Notes under the pieces: model-generated
The model's input: the letters and a program-made list of their open reading frames with translations, nothing else
Told to the model about the DNA's origin: nothing
Databases searched by the model: none
Program-made: the position numbers and the translations under genes
Assembly: GCF_018613605.1 (NCBI RefSeq)
Contig: NZ_JAGGPU010000019.1
Coordinates: 114,256 to 178,255 of the forward strand
DNA length: 64,000 nucleotides
From: Pedobacter sp. ISL-64
GTDB taxonomy: Bacteria > Bacteroidota > Bacteroidia > Sphingobacteriales > Sphingobacteriaceae
Direction: 5' to 3'
Part shown: piece by piece, positions 42,680 through 50,764 of the stretch
Numbering within the stretch: position 1 is the first letter of the stretch
How the letters are laid out: each line of letters starts with the position of its first letter

Positions 42680-42796
42680 CGTCATTTCGAGCGGAGTGCA
42701 ACGCAGTCGAGAACCCAAAGGCTCTGCGAAGCAAAATCTGTCTAGATAGATCTCTCTCCCGAAAATTCGGGACTGCGCTACAGTCGAGATGACGAC
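42680..42796. repeat. Palindromic repeat, GTCATTTCGA class, expanded
   Basis: CGTCATTTCGAGCGGAGTG to CAGTCGAGATGACGAC, with about 20 extra bases (AACCCAAAGGCTCTGCGAAG) in the left arm compared with the copy at 40793. Confidence 0.88.
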
Positions 42797-42992
42797 TTTT
42801 CTATTAAATCTTTTATCCTGCATGCGGTGAAGGATCTTTTCTTATCTCTTTTTTACCATATAAGACATATAAGGGAATATAAGCTCGGCTGACCCTATAA
42901 TTGTTTATTTATTTTTACTTTTCAAATAGTGTCTAGGGATATTTCTATGCATCCTGCAACCCTAAATAGCAGCACGAAACTATTTTTCTAAA

Positions 42993-43068
42993 CCGGATTG
43001 AAGAGAAGATCCTTTTTTGCTGCCTTGGGCTGAGCTGGAGAGCAAAAAAGATCGCATCGGAAAGCCGG
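42993..43068 (+). repeat. Structured element, copy C
   Basis: Left CCGGATTGAAGAGAAGATC, one bulged C, inner stem TTTTTTGCT/AGCAAAAAA, 19-nt loop, right GATCGCATCGGAAAGCCGG. The outer clamp is CCGG/CCGG. The best-formed copy by stem length. It lies in the 704-nt gap between the PNGase F-like gene and parC, with the GTCAT palindromes around it and no gene. Confidence 0.75.
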
Positions 43069-43190
43069 AGGAAACATTAAACAAAATTTACGGAACCCTG
43101 CTTTCCAAATCAATACAAACAAATTTAGATTTCGGCAGGTGAGACACCAGCCGATAGGATGAGAAATCATTTTATAAGATCCAAGATTAA

Positions 43191-43216
43191 GATTCCCGCC
43201 TGCGCGGGAATGACGG
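43191..43216. repeat. Palindromic repeat, GATTCCCGC...GCGGGAATGACG class
   Basis: GATTCCCGCCTGCGCGGGAATGACGG in outline: TTCCCGC pairs with GCGGGAA and the end is ATGACGG. A shorter relative of the copy at 46323. The GTCAT left end is missing. Confidence 0.7.
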
Positions 43217-43344
43217 CAAGAGCTAAGCAAAACGCACCTTGCCCTTGTCTTTTAACAAATTTCCCATCTCGAAATGTGAATAACCTCTCTTCATTCTATG
43301 AAATCATTTTTATTATATTTACGGCTGCCAATTTTTGTAAATAA

Positions 43345-46266
43345 ATGAGTGAAGAATTAGATCAAAACGTAAACGAAGAGCACAAACATACCATAACCCC
43401 AATCAACGGTTTATACGAAAACTGGTTTCTCGATTATGCGTCTTATGTAATTCTGGATAGGGCAGTTCCACACATCAACGATGGTTTAAAGCCCGTTCAG
43501 CGACGCATTATGCACTCGCTTAAGGAGATGGATGATGGGCGTTTCAATAAGGCGGCCAATGTAATCGGTAATACGATGAAATACCACCCGCATGGTGATG
43601 CCTCTATTGGTGATGCGATGGTGCAGATTGGTCAAAAAGATTTACTGATCGATATGCAGGGTAACTGGGGCGATCCGGTTACCGGCGATAGTGCTGCGGC
43701 ACCACGTTATATCGAGGCGCGTTTATCAAAATTTGCCAATGATGTGGTATTTAATGCAGATACTACGGTATGGCAGTTAAGTTATGATGGCCGTAACAAC
43801 GAACCCATTACTTTACCGGTTAAATTCCCTTTGTTATTGGCGCAGGGGGCTGAAGGTATTGCGGTAGGTTTGGCTACCAAGGTAATGCCGCACAATTTTA
43901 TCGAACTGTTAGATGCATCGATAGAAGCATTGAAAAATGTTCGCCCAAATATTCTACCCGATTTTTTTACGGGTGGTATGGCCGATTTTTCGAATTATAA
44001 TGAGGGGCAGCGTGGAGGCAAAATCCGCGTGCGTGCAAAAATAACCGAGAAGGATAAAAAGACTTTGGTGATTACCGAAGTTCCATTTAGCACCACCACA
44101 GGTTCTGTTATCGATAGTATTTTATCGGCCAATGATAAAGGCAAAATCAAAATTAAAAAGATTGAAGATAACACTGCAGCCAATGTAGAGATTGTGGTGC
44201 ATCTGGCACCTGGTATTTCGCCCGATGTGACCATTGATGCACTTTATGCCTTTACGGCCTGCGAAGTGTCTATTTCGCCAAATACCTGTATTATTCAAGG
44301 GGATAAGCCGCTTTTTTTAAGTGTGAACGATATTCTTATTGAGAATACAAAACACACCAAAAACTTATTAAAATGGGAATTGGAGATTCGCCTGCACGAG
44401 TTGCAGGAGAAGATTTTCTTTAGTTCCTTACTTAAAATATTTATTCAGGAGGGGATGTACAAAAATCCTGAATATGAAAACTCAACCAATTTTGATCAGG
44501 TTGTAGAAGTATTACATCTTTTATTCGATCCGTTTAAACCATCGTTATATCGCGAAATTTTACCTGAAGATTTTAAGAAACTAATTGATAAGCCAATGAG
44601 TAGCATCACCCGTTTTGATGTGAAAAAGGCTGATGAGCAGATGAAAAATCTGGAAGATGAAATTAAAGTGGTTAAAAATCACTTAAAACACCTTACCGAT
44701 TATGCTGTTGCCTGGTATCAAAAACTGAAGGATAAATACGGAAAGGGAAGAGAACGTAAAACCGAAATCCGTTTGTTTGATCGGGTAGAAGCGTCGAAAG
44801 TAGCACTGGCCAACGTAAAACTGTATATGAACCGTGAAGATGGATTTATCGGATCGGGTTTACGTAAAGATGAATTTGTGGCCGATTGTTCGGATATAGA
44901 CGAAGTAATTGTTTTTCGTGAGGATGGTAAATGCATTATCACCAAGGTAGCCGATAAGACCTTTGTAGGTAAAGGCATCATACACGCACAGGTTTTTAAG
45001 AAAAACGACGAGCGGACCATTTACAATATGGTTTATAAAGATGGCGCTAGTGGTACATCTTACATTAAAAGGTTTGCAGTTGTTGGCGTAACCCGCGATA
45101 AGGAGTACGATTTAACCAAAGGATCGAAAGGTTCGAAGGTTTTATATTTTACTGCTAACCCTAATGGCGAAGCGGAAATTGTAAATGTTGCATTAAAACC
45201 GCACTCTAAATTGCGCAAACTTCAGTTCGATCAGGATTTTGCAGAAGTTGCGATTAAAGGGCGCGGATCGCAGGGAAATATCATTTCGAAATATCCTGTC
45301 AAAAAAATCATCCTGAAGAGTAAAGGGGTTTCTACCTTATCAGGGCTGAAAATCTGGTACGATGATTTATTAAAACGCTTAAATGTTGATGGTCGCGGAA
45401 AATACCTGGGCGAATTTGATGGCGATGACCGCATTTTACAGGTACACAAGGATGGCTTCTATGAGTTAAGTTCTTTCGAGTTGAGTAACCACTTTGATGA
45501 TGGCCTGATCTTGATCCAGAAGTTTGATCCGGAGAAAATTTTTGCCGCGGTCCATTTTGAAGGCAAAGCACAAAATTATTTTATTAAACGTTTTGCGTTC
45601 GAACTGCAAGCTAATGGTAGGAAAACCATTTTCATTAGTGAGGAGCAGAAATCGAGGTTGTTGTTCCTTACTTCAAATCCGGCAGCGAAAATTATTGTTG
45701 ATGTTTTAAAAGGTAAAACCCAAATCCCAGAAACATTGGATTTAATCTTAGCAGAACTGATTGATGTTAAAGGACTAAAAGCAAATGGCAATAGACTGTC
45801 GCCGCACGACGTTCAAAAAGTAGTGTTAGAAGAGCCTGAGATAGAAATTGAGGCGGTTGAGGAAGCAACAATTGACGAGGAAGAGGATGCTGAAGAAACA
45901 CTAGATGAGGTGGTTACAAGCGAAGAGGCGATTGCGAACGAGGAAACCGTAACAGAACCAGAAGTGCCGGAAGAGGTAAAAGAAAAACCTGTTGTAGCGC
46001 AGCCAAAACCAAAGTTCGAACGCAAAGAAGAACCTAAAGAAGTGCCTGTGGTTAAGCCAGAAAAACCAGAGGTAAAAGAAAAACCTGTTACTGTAGAAAA
46101 GCCATTAGTAGAAAAGTCTAAGCCAGAAGCCGAACCTGTTAAAAAAGAAGTTAAAACCGGAGATAAACCCGAAATGGAAGATAAACCTGTTAAAAAAATA
46201 GATTTTGAAATCACCAACCCGGATGATATTGATATCGACGATAAAGGGCAGTTAGGCTTGTTCTAA
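43345..46266 (+). CDS. parC: DNA topoisomerase IV subunit A with long acidic tail ending in QLGLF
   Basis: Breakage-reunion subunit of topoisomerase IV, 973 residues. Catalytic Tyr122 lies in AAPRYIEARLS. The winged-helix region begins near residue 30 (LKPVQRRIMHSLKEM). The coiled-coil gate is near 420-470 and a partly recognisable beta-pinwheel C-terminal domain covers about 480-820. From about 827 there is a low-complexity tail of ~145 residues, first acidic (EIEAVEEATIDEEEDAEE), then Pro/Lys/Glu repeats (PEKPEVKEKPVT), and finally a conserved-looking end FEITNPDDIDIDDKG followed by QLGLF at 969-973, which matches the sliding-clamp-binding consensus QLxLF. Confidence 0.93.
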   Translation: MSEELDQNVNEEHKHTITPINGLYENWFLDYASYVILDRAVPHINDGLKPVQRRIMHSLKEMDDGRFNKAANVIGNTMKYHPHGDASIGDAMVQIGQKDLLIDMQGNWGDPVTGDSAAAPRYIEARLSKFANDVVFNADTTVWQLSYDGRNNEPITLPVKFPLLLAQGAEGIAVGLATKVMPHNFIELLDASIEALKNVRPNILPDFFTGGMADFSNYNEGQRGGKIRVRAKITEKDKKTLVITEVPFSTTTGSVIDSILSANDKGKIKIKKIEDNTAANVEIVVHLAPGISPDVTIDALYAFTACEVSISPNTCIIQGDKPLFLSVNDILIENTKHTKNLLKWELEIRLHELQEKIFFSSLLKIFIQEGMYKNPEYENSTNFDQVVEVLHLLFDPFKPSLYREILPEDFKKLIDKPMSSITRFDVKKADEQMKNLEDEIKVVKNHLKHLTDYAVAWYQKLKDKYGKGRERKTEIRLFDRVEASKVALANVKLYMNREDGFIGSGLRKDEFVADCSDIDEVIVFREDGKCIITKVADKTFVGKGIIHAQVFKKNDERTIYNMVYKDGASGTSYIKRFAVVGVTRDKEYDLTKGSKGSKVLYFTANPNGEAEIVNVALKPHSKLRKLQFDQDFAEVAIKGRGSQGNIISKYPVKKIILKSKGVSTLSGLKIWYDDLLKRLNVDGRGKYLGEFDGDDRILQVHKDGFYELSSFELSNHFDDGLILIQKFDPEKIFAAVHFEGKAQNYFIKRFAFELQANGRKTIFISEEQKSRLLFLTSNPAAKIIVDVLKGKTQIPETLDLILAELIDVKGLKANGNRLSPHDVQKVVLEEPEIEIEAVEEATIDEEEDAEETLDEVVTSEEAIANEETVTEPEVPEEVKEKPVVAQPKPKFERKEEPKEVPVVKPEKPEVKEKPVTVEKPLVEKSKPEAEPVKKEVKTGDKPEMEDKPVKKIDFEITNPDDIDIDDKGQLGLF

Positions 46267-46322
46267 ATAGATTCCAGAGTTGTCAATTTAATTGATTTGG
46301 CGATATATAGTCCCCGGCGGTT

Positions 46323-46392
46323 CGTCATTCTCACGCAGGTGGGAATCCTAATGCAATAGCTTTAAGATTCCCAATCAAGTTGGGAATGACGA
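46323..46392. repeat. Palindromic repeat, GTCATTCTCACGC class
   Basis: TCGTCATTCTCACGCAGGTGG and AATC on the left, GATTCCCAATC and AAGTTGGGAATGACGA on the right. Related to the shorter copy at 43191. Confidence 0.8.
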
Positions 46393-46467
46393 ACTAATGT
46401 TTTGCTAAAAATTAACCTCTCAGAACTGCAAAGTCGAATAAAAATCAAAATCTTTCATTTTTAAACC

Positions 46468-46475
46468 TATATTTG
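46468..46475 (+). promoter_or_regulatory. -7 box of the thiamine riboswitch transcript
   Basis: TATATTTG, an exact TAnnTTTG match, ending about 7 nt before the first paired base of the riboswitch, which places the transcript start where the aptamer begins. No clear TTG at -33. Confidence 0.5.
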
Positions 46476-46480
46476 CCTTG

Positions 46481-46657
46481 CTCAAAGGGGTGCTTTTTGA
46501 TTCCGCAATTTCTGTTGCCATCAATTTGCTGAGATTATACCCATTTAGAGGTTTAAGCCAAAAGGTTTAAGGTATAGGGTTTAACCTTACACCCTATACC
46601 TCAAACCTTACACCTTCTAATGAACCTGATGCGGGTAATGCCGCCGTAGGAAGAGGT
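46481..46657 (+). ncRNA. TPP (thiamine pyrophosphate) riboswitch with an oversized P3a arm
   Basis: The thi-box core is unmistakable: GGGGTGC at 46487-46493, GCTGAGATTATACCC (46528-46542), then TGAACCTGATGCGGGTAATG and CCGCCGTAGGAAG (46621-46653). TPP binding should turn off the following pnuT gene. Between the ACCC block and TGAACC, where a short optional P3a helix is normal, there are about 80 nt. They pair as TTAGAGGT/ACCTTCTAA at the base and then as a perfect TATAGGGT/ACCCTATA arm built from the GGTTTAAGG words seen in the ribF insert. Confidence 0.95.
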
Positions 46658-46732
46658 TAAAATTTACAAAACTGTTTCGCCCCGAAAACGGTATCAAATT
46701 ATTTTTACCGGCCACAACGCAAATTATTGTAA

Positions 46733-47353
46733 ATGAATTTTCAAGATTGGTTTAAGCTTTTTCAGGAGCAAATTTTACACACCTCATTAATCGAATGGTT
46801 GGCTGTAGGTTTTGGGGTATCTGAAGTTTTACTGGCGAAGAAGAATAGTATCTGGCTTTATCCAACAGGAATAATTTCGATCTTGTTATCGATGTTTCTA
46901 CTCTTAAATGTAAAGCTGTATGCAGAAACCTTACTGAGCATTTATTATCTGGTGATGAGTGTTTACGGATGGATAATCTGGAAGAAAAGAAAACAGGACG
47001 GAGAAAATCAGGTTTCATGGTCGAGCAATAAAGAATTAACCATTGCTGTTTTAATTTCTGTGATTGGTTTCGGCGTACTTTACCTTGTATTGAGGCATTA
47101 TACCGATTCGGATGTGCCTGTTTTTGATGCCTTTGTATCTTCAACAGCATGGGCAGGTATGTGGCTGTTGGCCAAGCGTAAAATAGAAAACTGGATATTC
47201 CTGAACATTTCGAATATTGTGGCCATTCCGCTGCTGTTTCATAAAAAGCTTCCACTTATGGCCTGTTTAACTACGTTTTTGTTCACTGTAGCCATATTTG
47301 GGTTTTTAGACTGGAAGAAGATCATTAACAAAAGCAGACTCAAATTGGCTTAA
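46733..47353 (+). CDS. pnuT: PnuC-family transporter, thiamine-type (PnuT)
   Basis: A 206-residue inner-membrane protein with seven predicted helices and PnuC-family features: EWLAVGFGVSEVLLAKKNS, IWLYPTGIISILLSMFLLL, then LLSIYYLVMSVYGWIIWKKR and the final helices. PnuC proteins take up nicotinamide riboside by facilitated diffusion with intracellular trapping. A TPP riboswitch directly upstream, about 75 nt from its end to the ATG, marks this as the thiamine-specific branch PnuT. No thiamine kinase or thiamine TonB receptor lies beside it. The next gene is 30 nt downstream on the same strand. Confidence 0.88.
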   Translation: MNFQDWFKLFQEQILHTSLIEWLAVGFGVSEVLLAKKNSIWLYPTGIISILLSMFLLLNVKLYAETLLSIYYLVMSVYGWIIWKKRKQDGENQVSWSSNKELTIAVLISVIGFGVLYLVLRHYTDSDVPVFDAFVSSTAWAGMWLLAKRKIENWIFLNISNIVAIPLLFHKKLPLMACLTTFLFTVAIFGFLDWKKIINKSRLKLA

Positions 47354-47383
47354 TTACCTTCATACGCAAAGCAAAAAATAATC

Positions 47384-48472
47384 ATGCAAGAAACATTAAC
47401 CACCACCTGGCAGGAAAAAGTAAAAGCTTATGCAGCAATTTCGGAAGAACTGGGCAAACTTCATCCCGAAATTTTAGAACTGGCCTATCAGGAAAACTGG
47501 TTTAAGCTTTTTGTACCCGAAATTTATGGCGGACCAAACAAAAAACTTCCTGAAATTTTAAGATTGGAAGAAGAATTGGCTGAAGCTGATGGAAGTTTAG
47601 GCTGGACCATTACACTCTGTGCAGGTGCAGGCTGGTTTGCAGGGTTTTTAAATCCTGAATTGGCTGCAGAGATTTTTGCCGATCGTGAAGTTTGTTTTGC
47701 CGGGAGTGGTGCCGTTGGTGGGGTGGCCATTAAAACGCAAAGCGGGTATCTGCTTAATGGAAAATGGAGCTATGCCAGCGGGGCATTACACGCCACTATA
47801 TTTACAGCCAACTGCACGCTTAAAAACGAAAATGGTGATGATATTTTAGATGAAAATGGAGAACCTGAAATAAAATCATTTATCCTTAAAAAGGAGGAAG
47901 TAAATATTTTACCTGGGTGGTCTTACTTTGGTTTAATTGCAACAGGCAGTCATGCTTTTGAAGTTTGTGATTTAAACGTCGACGAAAATAGGACCTTTAA
48001 AATTAACCAGCATATTGAAGTGGCAGATTCAGGCTTTGATTATCCCTTTTTACAGCTCGCAGAAACCACGTTAACAGTAAATAGTTTAGGAATGACCAAT
48101 CATTTTATCAAACTGGTAGAGCAATCTTTTTATTCGCGTTCTGGATTGGGGAGATATAATGAAGCGCAAATTTTGTTTTTTAACAACGAACTTAACCGTT
48201 GTAAAGAAGAGGTACTAAATCTTCGCGCCAAATTCTACCATGCGTTTGAGGAGTCCTGGGATCAGTTAATGGGCGATGGTGAAATTAAGGAGGATATCTT
48301 AATGGAGGTGAGTTCAATCAGTCGTAAATTGGCCCATGCCTGTTGGAAATCGGCAGCTACTTTATTCCCATACTGTGGCTTAGCGGCTGCAAAAAAGGAA
48401 TCAGAAATTAATAGGGTTTGGAGAGATATTCATACGGCAAGCCAACATGCTTTACTTACTTTCGAAATTTAA
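47384..48472 (+). CDS. Acyl-CoA-dehydrogenase-fold flavoprotein, monooxygenase-like
   Basis: A 362-residue soluble protein with the three-part acyl-CoA dehydrogenase fold: N-terminal helices (FKLFVPEIYGG), central beta-domain (ADGSLGWTITLCAGAGW; SGAVGGVAIKTQSGYLLNGKWSYASG) and C-terminal helices ending RVWRDIHTASQHALL. That ending, with Arg-Asp and His, is typical of group D flavin-dependent monooxygenases and related enzymes rather than of fatty-acid dehydrogenases, which need a catalytic Glu. Substrate unknown. It probably shares the pnuT transcript and hence TPP control, because only 30 nt separate the two and there is no terminator between them. Confidence 0.8.
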   Translation: MQETLTTTWQEKVKAYAAISEELGKLHPEILELAYQENWFKLFVPEIYGGPNKKLPEILRLEEELAEADGSLGWTITLCAGAGWFAGFLNPELAAEIFADREVCFAGSGAVGGVAIKTQSGYLLNGKWSYASGALHATIFTANCTLKNENGDDILDENGEPEIKSFILKKEEVNILPGWSYFGLIATGSHAFEVCDLNVDENRTFKINQHIEVADSGFDYPFLQLAETTLTVNSLGMTNHFIKLVEQSFYSRSGLGRYNEAQILFFNNELNRCKEEVLNLRAKFYHAFEESWDQLMGDGEIKEDILMEVSSISRKLAHACWKSAATLFPYCGLAAAKKESEINRVWRDIHTASQHALLTFEI

Positions 48473-49015
48473 TTATTCCAAAAGCGCTGGTTTAATTTTA
48501 TCTTTAAAATCAGTAGCAAACTTATTAAGTTTAGGTTGTATCACAAATGCACAATAGGATTTCCCCTGATTGTTGCTAAAATAGTTTTGATGATAATCTT
48601 CAGCCTCATAAAATTCGGCTATGGGGGAAACTTCGGTAGCAATGGGCTTATCGAAAATATGTTGTTGGGTTAAATCTTCTATCATTTCCTCTGTCTGTTT
48701 TTTCTGATCCTCATTATCGTAAAAAACCACCGAGCGGTATTGTGTACCCACATCATTACCCTGCCTGTTTAAGGTTGTTGGATTATGGGTTTTAAAGAAT
48801 ACCAATAGAAGCTCCCTGAACGAAATAATACTTTCATCGAATGCGATTCGAATTACTTCTGCATGCCCGGTATTACCATTACAAATTTCCATATAGGTGG
48901 GATGCTTTAAATCTCCCCCCATGTAGCCTGATGTAACCTGGATTACTCCATTTAACGTCTGAAAAACGGCTTCGGTGCACCAAAAGCAGCCCCCGCCAAA
49001 TGTTGCTGTTTGCAT
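48473..49015 (-). CDS. msrA: Peptide-methionine (S)-S-oxide reductase
   Basis: Repairs oxidised methionine in proteins. 180 residues, with the catalytic Cys10 in GGCFWCTEAVF (and Cys13). The family segments VTSGYMGGDLKHPTY, GHAEVIRIAFD and FKTHNPTTLNRQGNDVGTQYRS follow in order. No MsrB domain is fused. The stop codon is directly next to the stop of the convergent gene (TAA|TTA at 48470-48475), with no spacer. Confidence 0.97.
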   Translation of the reverse strand: MQTATFGGGCFWCTEAVFQTLNGVIQVTSGYMGGDLKHPTYMEICNGNTGHAEVIRIAFDESIISFRELLLVFFKTHNPTTLNRQGNDVGTQYRSVVFYDNEDQKKQTEEMIEDLTQQHIFDKPIATEVSPIAEFYEAEDYHQNYFSNNQGKSYCAFVIQPKLNKFATDFKDKIKPALLE

Positions 49016-49207
49016 ATTCTACCTATCTAAAATCTATTCCAACTTTTTTAACCTATCAAAAAAAGACATTTTTTTGGTATTAAAGTTTGGTTAGCTGTCG
49101 ATTATTCCTAAAAGTTTTAAAAGCCGGTAACTTACAGGGGATCAATATAGTATTTATACACTATATGGCAAACTATAAACTTTTTCTGTTAAAAATTATT
49201 TGGTAAG

Positions 49208-49240
49208 CAAAAAGCCCGCGGTTTTCGGTTATGGGCTTCG
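49208..49240 (-). terminator. Terminator of the thioredoxin-like gene
   Basis: On the minus strand GAAGCCCATAACCG and CGCGGGCTTTTTGC form an AAGCCC/GGGCTT hairpin with a T5 tail, 46 nt after the stop codon at 49286. Confidence 0.6.
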
Positions 49241-49285
49241 TTCTTATATCGACAAATCCCTTTGTATTAAAAAGATGGATGTGAT

Positions 49286-50698
49286 CTAGAGTGTTTTGGT
49301 TTTTATTTTCTTCAGCTCTGATTCGAGATTAGCTGTAGAAGTCTTTTCACTCTTTGCTTTGTCTATTGCCATTTCTTGGGTTTTTATTGCTTCTTCATTA
49401 TAGCCTAGGCGGTAAAGAATGTGCGCTAAAGTATCGTAATATCCAGGAATAGGATTCAGCTCGATAGAACGTCTACTCCAGATCATAGCTTTACTAAGGT
49501 AATTAAGGTTTTTAGTACCAATTTCATAAAACTTCCATGCGGCATTATTTAATTCGTTTGCATATGAGTTTGATGGAGATCCAACACTGACAAATGATTG
49601 TGTGATTACTTTTGCTCCTGCGGTTTTTTGTAAGCTGTCTAATTTTTCTTTAGAAATGGTTTGTTTATAAGGGCTAAAAGCTATGTGTTTTTGGGTTAAA
49701 GCTTCACGGTCTTTAGCCTCAATTTTCTTTATGCTGTCGGCACTAACATTCATATAGAAATTATCGTAAAAGTAACTGGCTGTTCTTAAGTAGCTTGCGG
49801 TATCCTTTACGGTGTTGTAGTACCATAAAATCTGGGTATTGTATGCTTTGTCTCCTCGTCTGTAGTCTTTTGTCCATGTATTTCTTGCGAAAGAAGCTGC
49901 AGAAATTGCCCTAGCGGTGTTTTTGTTTTTTGCAGCATCAGCAATCGTATTGGAGATAATGACATTATTAATTGCCGATCTTTTTTGAGGCAGTTCAGTC
50001 CTGTATAAGCTGTCAATTATCTTTCTATTTGTGTAAGCTAGTTTATAAGCACTTCCATCGCTATATGGACCGGCCTCCAAAATATACAATACGTTTTGAT
50101 AGTCGTTAAAATCTCCTATTTTTAGGTTGTTTGCATATTGTTCAATAAGTTGCGCGTTGTTCGTAATTCCAAGTTTTTTCCTGGTATCGATTAATTTTTT
50201 TAACAATACATTATTGCTCTTATCTGCATTGTATTTAGTTTCCATATCAGAAATCGATTCTTCTTTTGAGGCTAATAAGGCATTATTAATCATTGAGATG
50301 TATTTTTTTTGATCGGTAGAGTTTCCGAAATCTTTAAAAAAGACATCCTTGTTTGAACGAAGGAAAACAAATGCAGGAAAAGATTTGATGTTTGCTTCTC
50401 TAATGATCGACCTAATGTTGGTGTCTGTCATTGTGGTTTTATAAACGATAAAGTTTTCGTCAATCTTGTTTACAACTTCAGGTTCTTCTAGAGCCGATTT
50501 AAAATTAACTTTTACATTGGCAGGCAAATTGACTGGTTTTGATATTCCTGTCACATTTATAATTAGCAGTACAGGCTTTTTGGATAGGAACGACTGTTCT
50601 AAAGCCGTTTCCAGCGATTTTGAGGTTTTTAGTTCTTGGGCTAAGCCTGAAGTACAAACTGCTAAAAGGACGCACGCTAGTGCAATAAGGTTTTTCAT
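49286..50698 (-). CDS. Exported protein with thioredoxin-like and helical-repeat regions
   Basis: A 470-residue protein with signal peptide (to about residue 20, CTSGLAQ). Residues about 25-140 look like a thioredoxin fold: SLETALEQSFLSKKPVLLIIN start, and SFPAFVFLRSNKDVFFKDFG with the cis-Pro at its usual place. The active-site CxxC is missing (VTGISKPVN there), so it cannot be a dithiol enzyme. The remaining 330 residues are helical, and residues about 385-450 have TPR-like character (NNAAWKFYEIGTKNL; AIWSRRSIELNPIPGYYDTLA). Function unknown; periplasmic or surface scaffold is possible. Confidence 0.7.
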   Translation of the reverse strand: MKNLIALACVLLAVCTSGLAQELKTSKSLETALEQSFLSKKPVLLIINVTGISKPVNLPANVKVNFKSALEEPEVVNKIDENFIVYKTTMTDTNIRSIIREANIKSFPAFVFLRSNKDVFFKDFGNSTDQKKYISMINNALLASKEESISDMETKYNADKSNNVLLKKLIDTRKKLGITNNAQLIEQYANNLKIGDFNDYQNVLYILEAGPYSDGSAYKLAYTNRKIIDSLYRTELPQKRSAINNVIISNTIADAAKNKNTARAISAASFARNTWTKDYRRGDKAYNTQILWYYNTVKDTASYLRTASYFYDNFYMNVSADSIKKIEAKDREALTQKHIAFSPYKQTISKEKLDSLQKTAGAKVITQSFVSVGSPSNSYANELNNAAWKFYEIGTKNLNYLSKAMIWSRRSIELNPIPGYYDTLAHILYRLGYNEEAIKTQEMAIDKAKSEKTSTANLESELKKIKTKTL

Positions 50699-50728
50699 TT
50701 TGAGAGCGGATTATATGATTAAATTAAG

Positions 50729-50757
50729 AACGCCCGTAATTTCGGGTCACGGGCGTC
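50729..50757 (-). terminator. Hairpin between two exported-protein genes
   Basis: ACGCCCGT pairs with ACGGGCGT around an 11-nt loop. On the minus strand it is followed by TCTTAATTT, a weak tail. It probably ends the lipoprotein gene starting at 51814. Confidence 0.55.
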
Positions 50758-50764
50758 TGGTATA

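Noticed and set aside
45813..46217. A 134-residue Ser/Gly/Phe-rich frame antisense to the parC tail
   Set aside because: It is the reverse of a Glu/Lys/Pro-rich low-complexity region (GAA and AAA codons read backwards as Ser and Phe codons); not an independent gene.
46752..47255. A 167-residue frame antisense to pnuT
   Set aside because: pnuT has the riboswitch and the family sequence; the antisense frame has no membrane or domain pattern.
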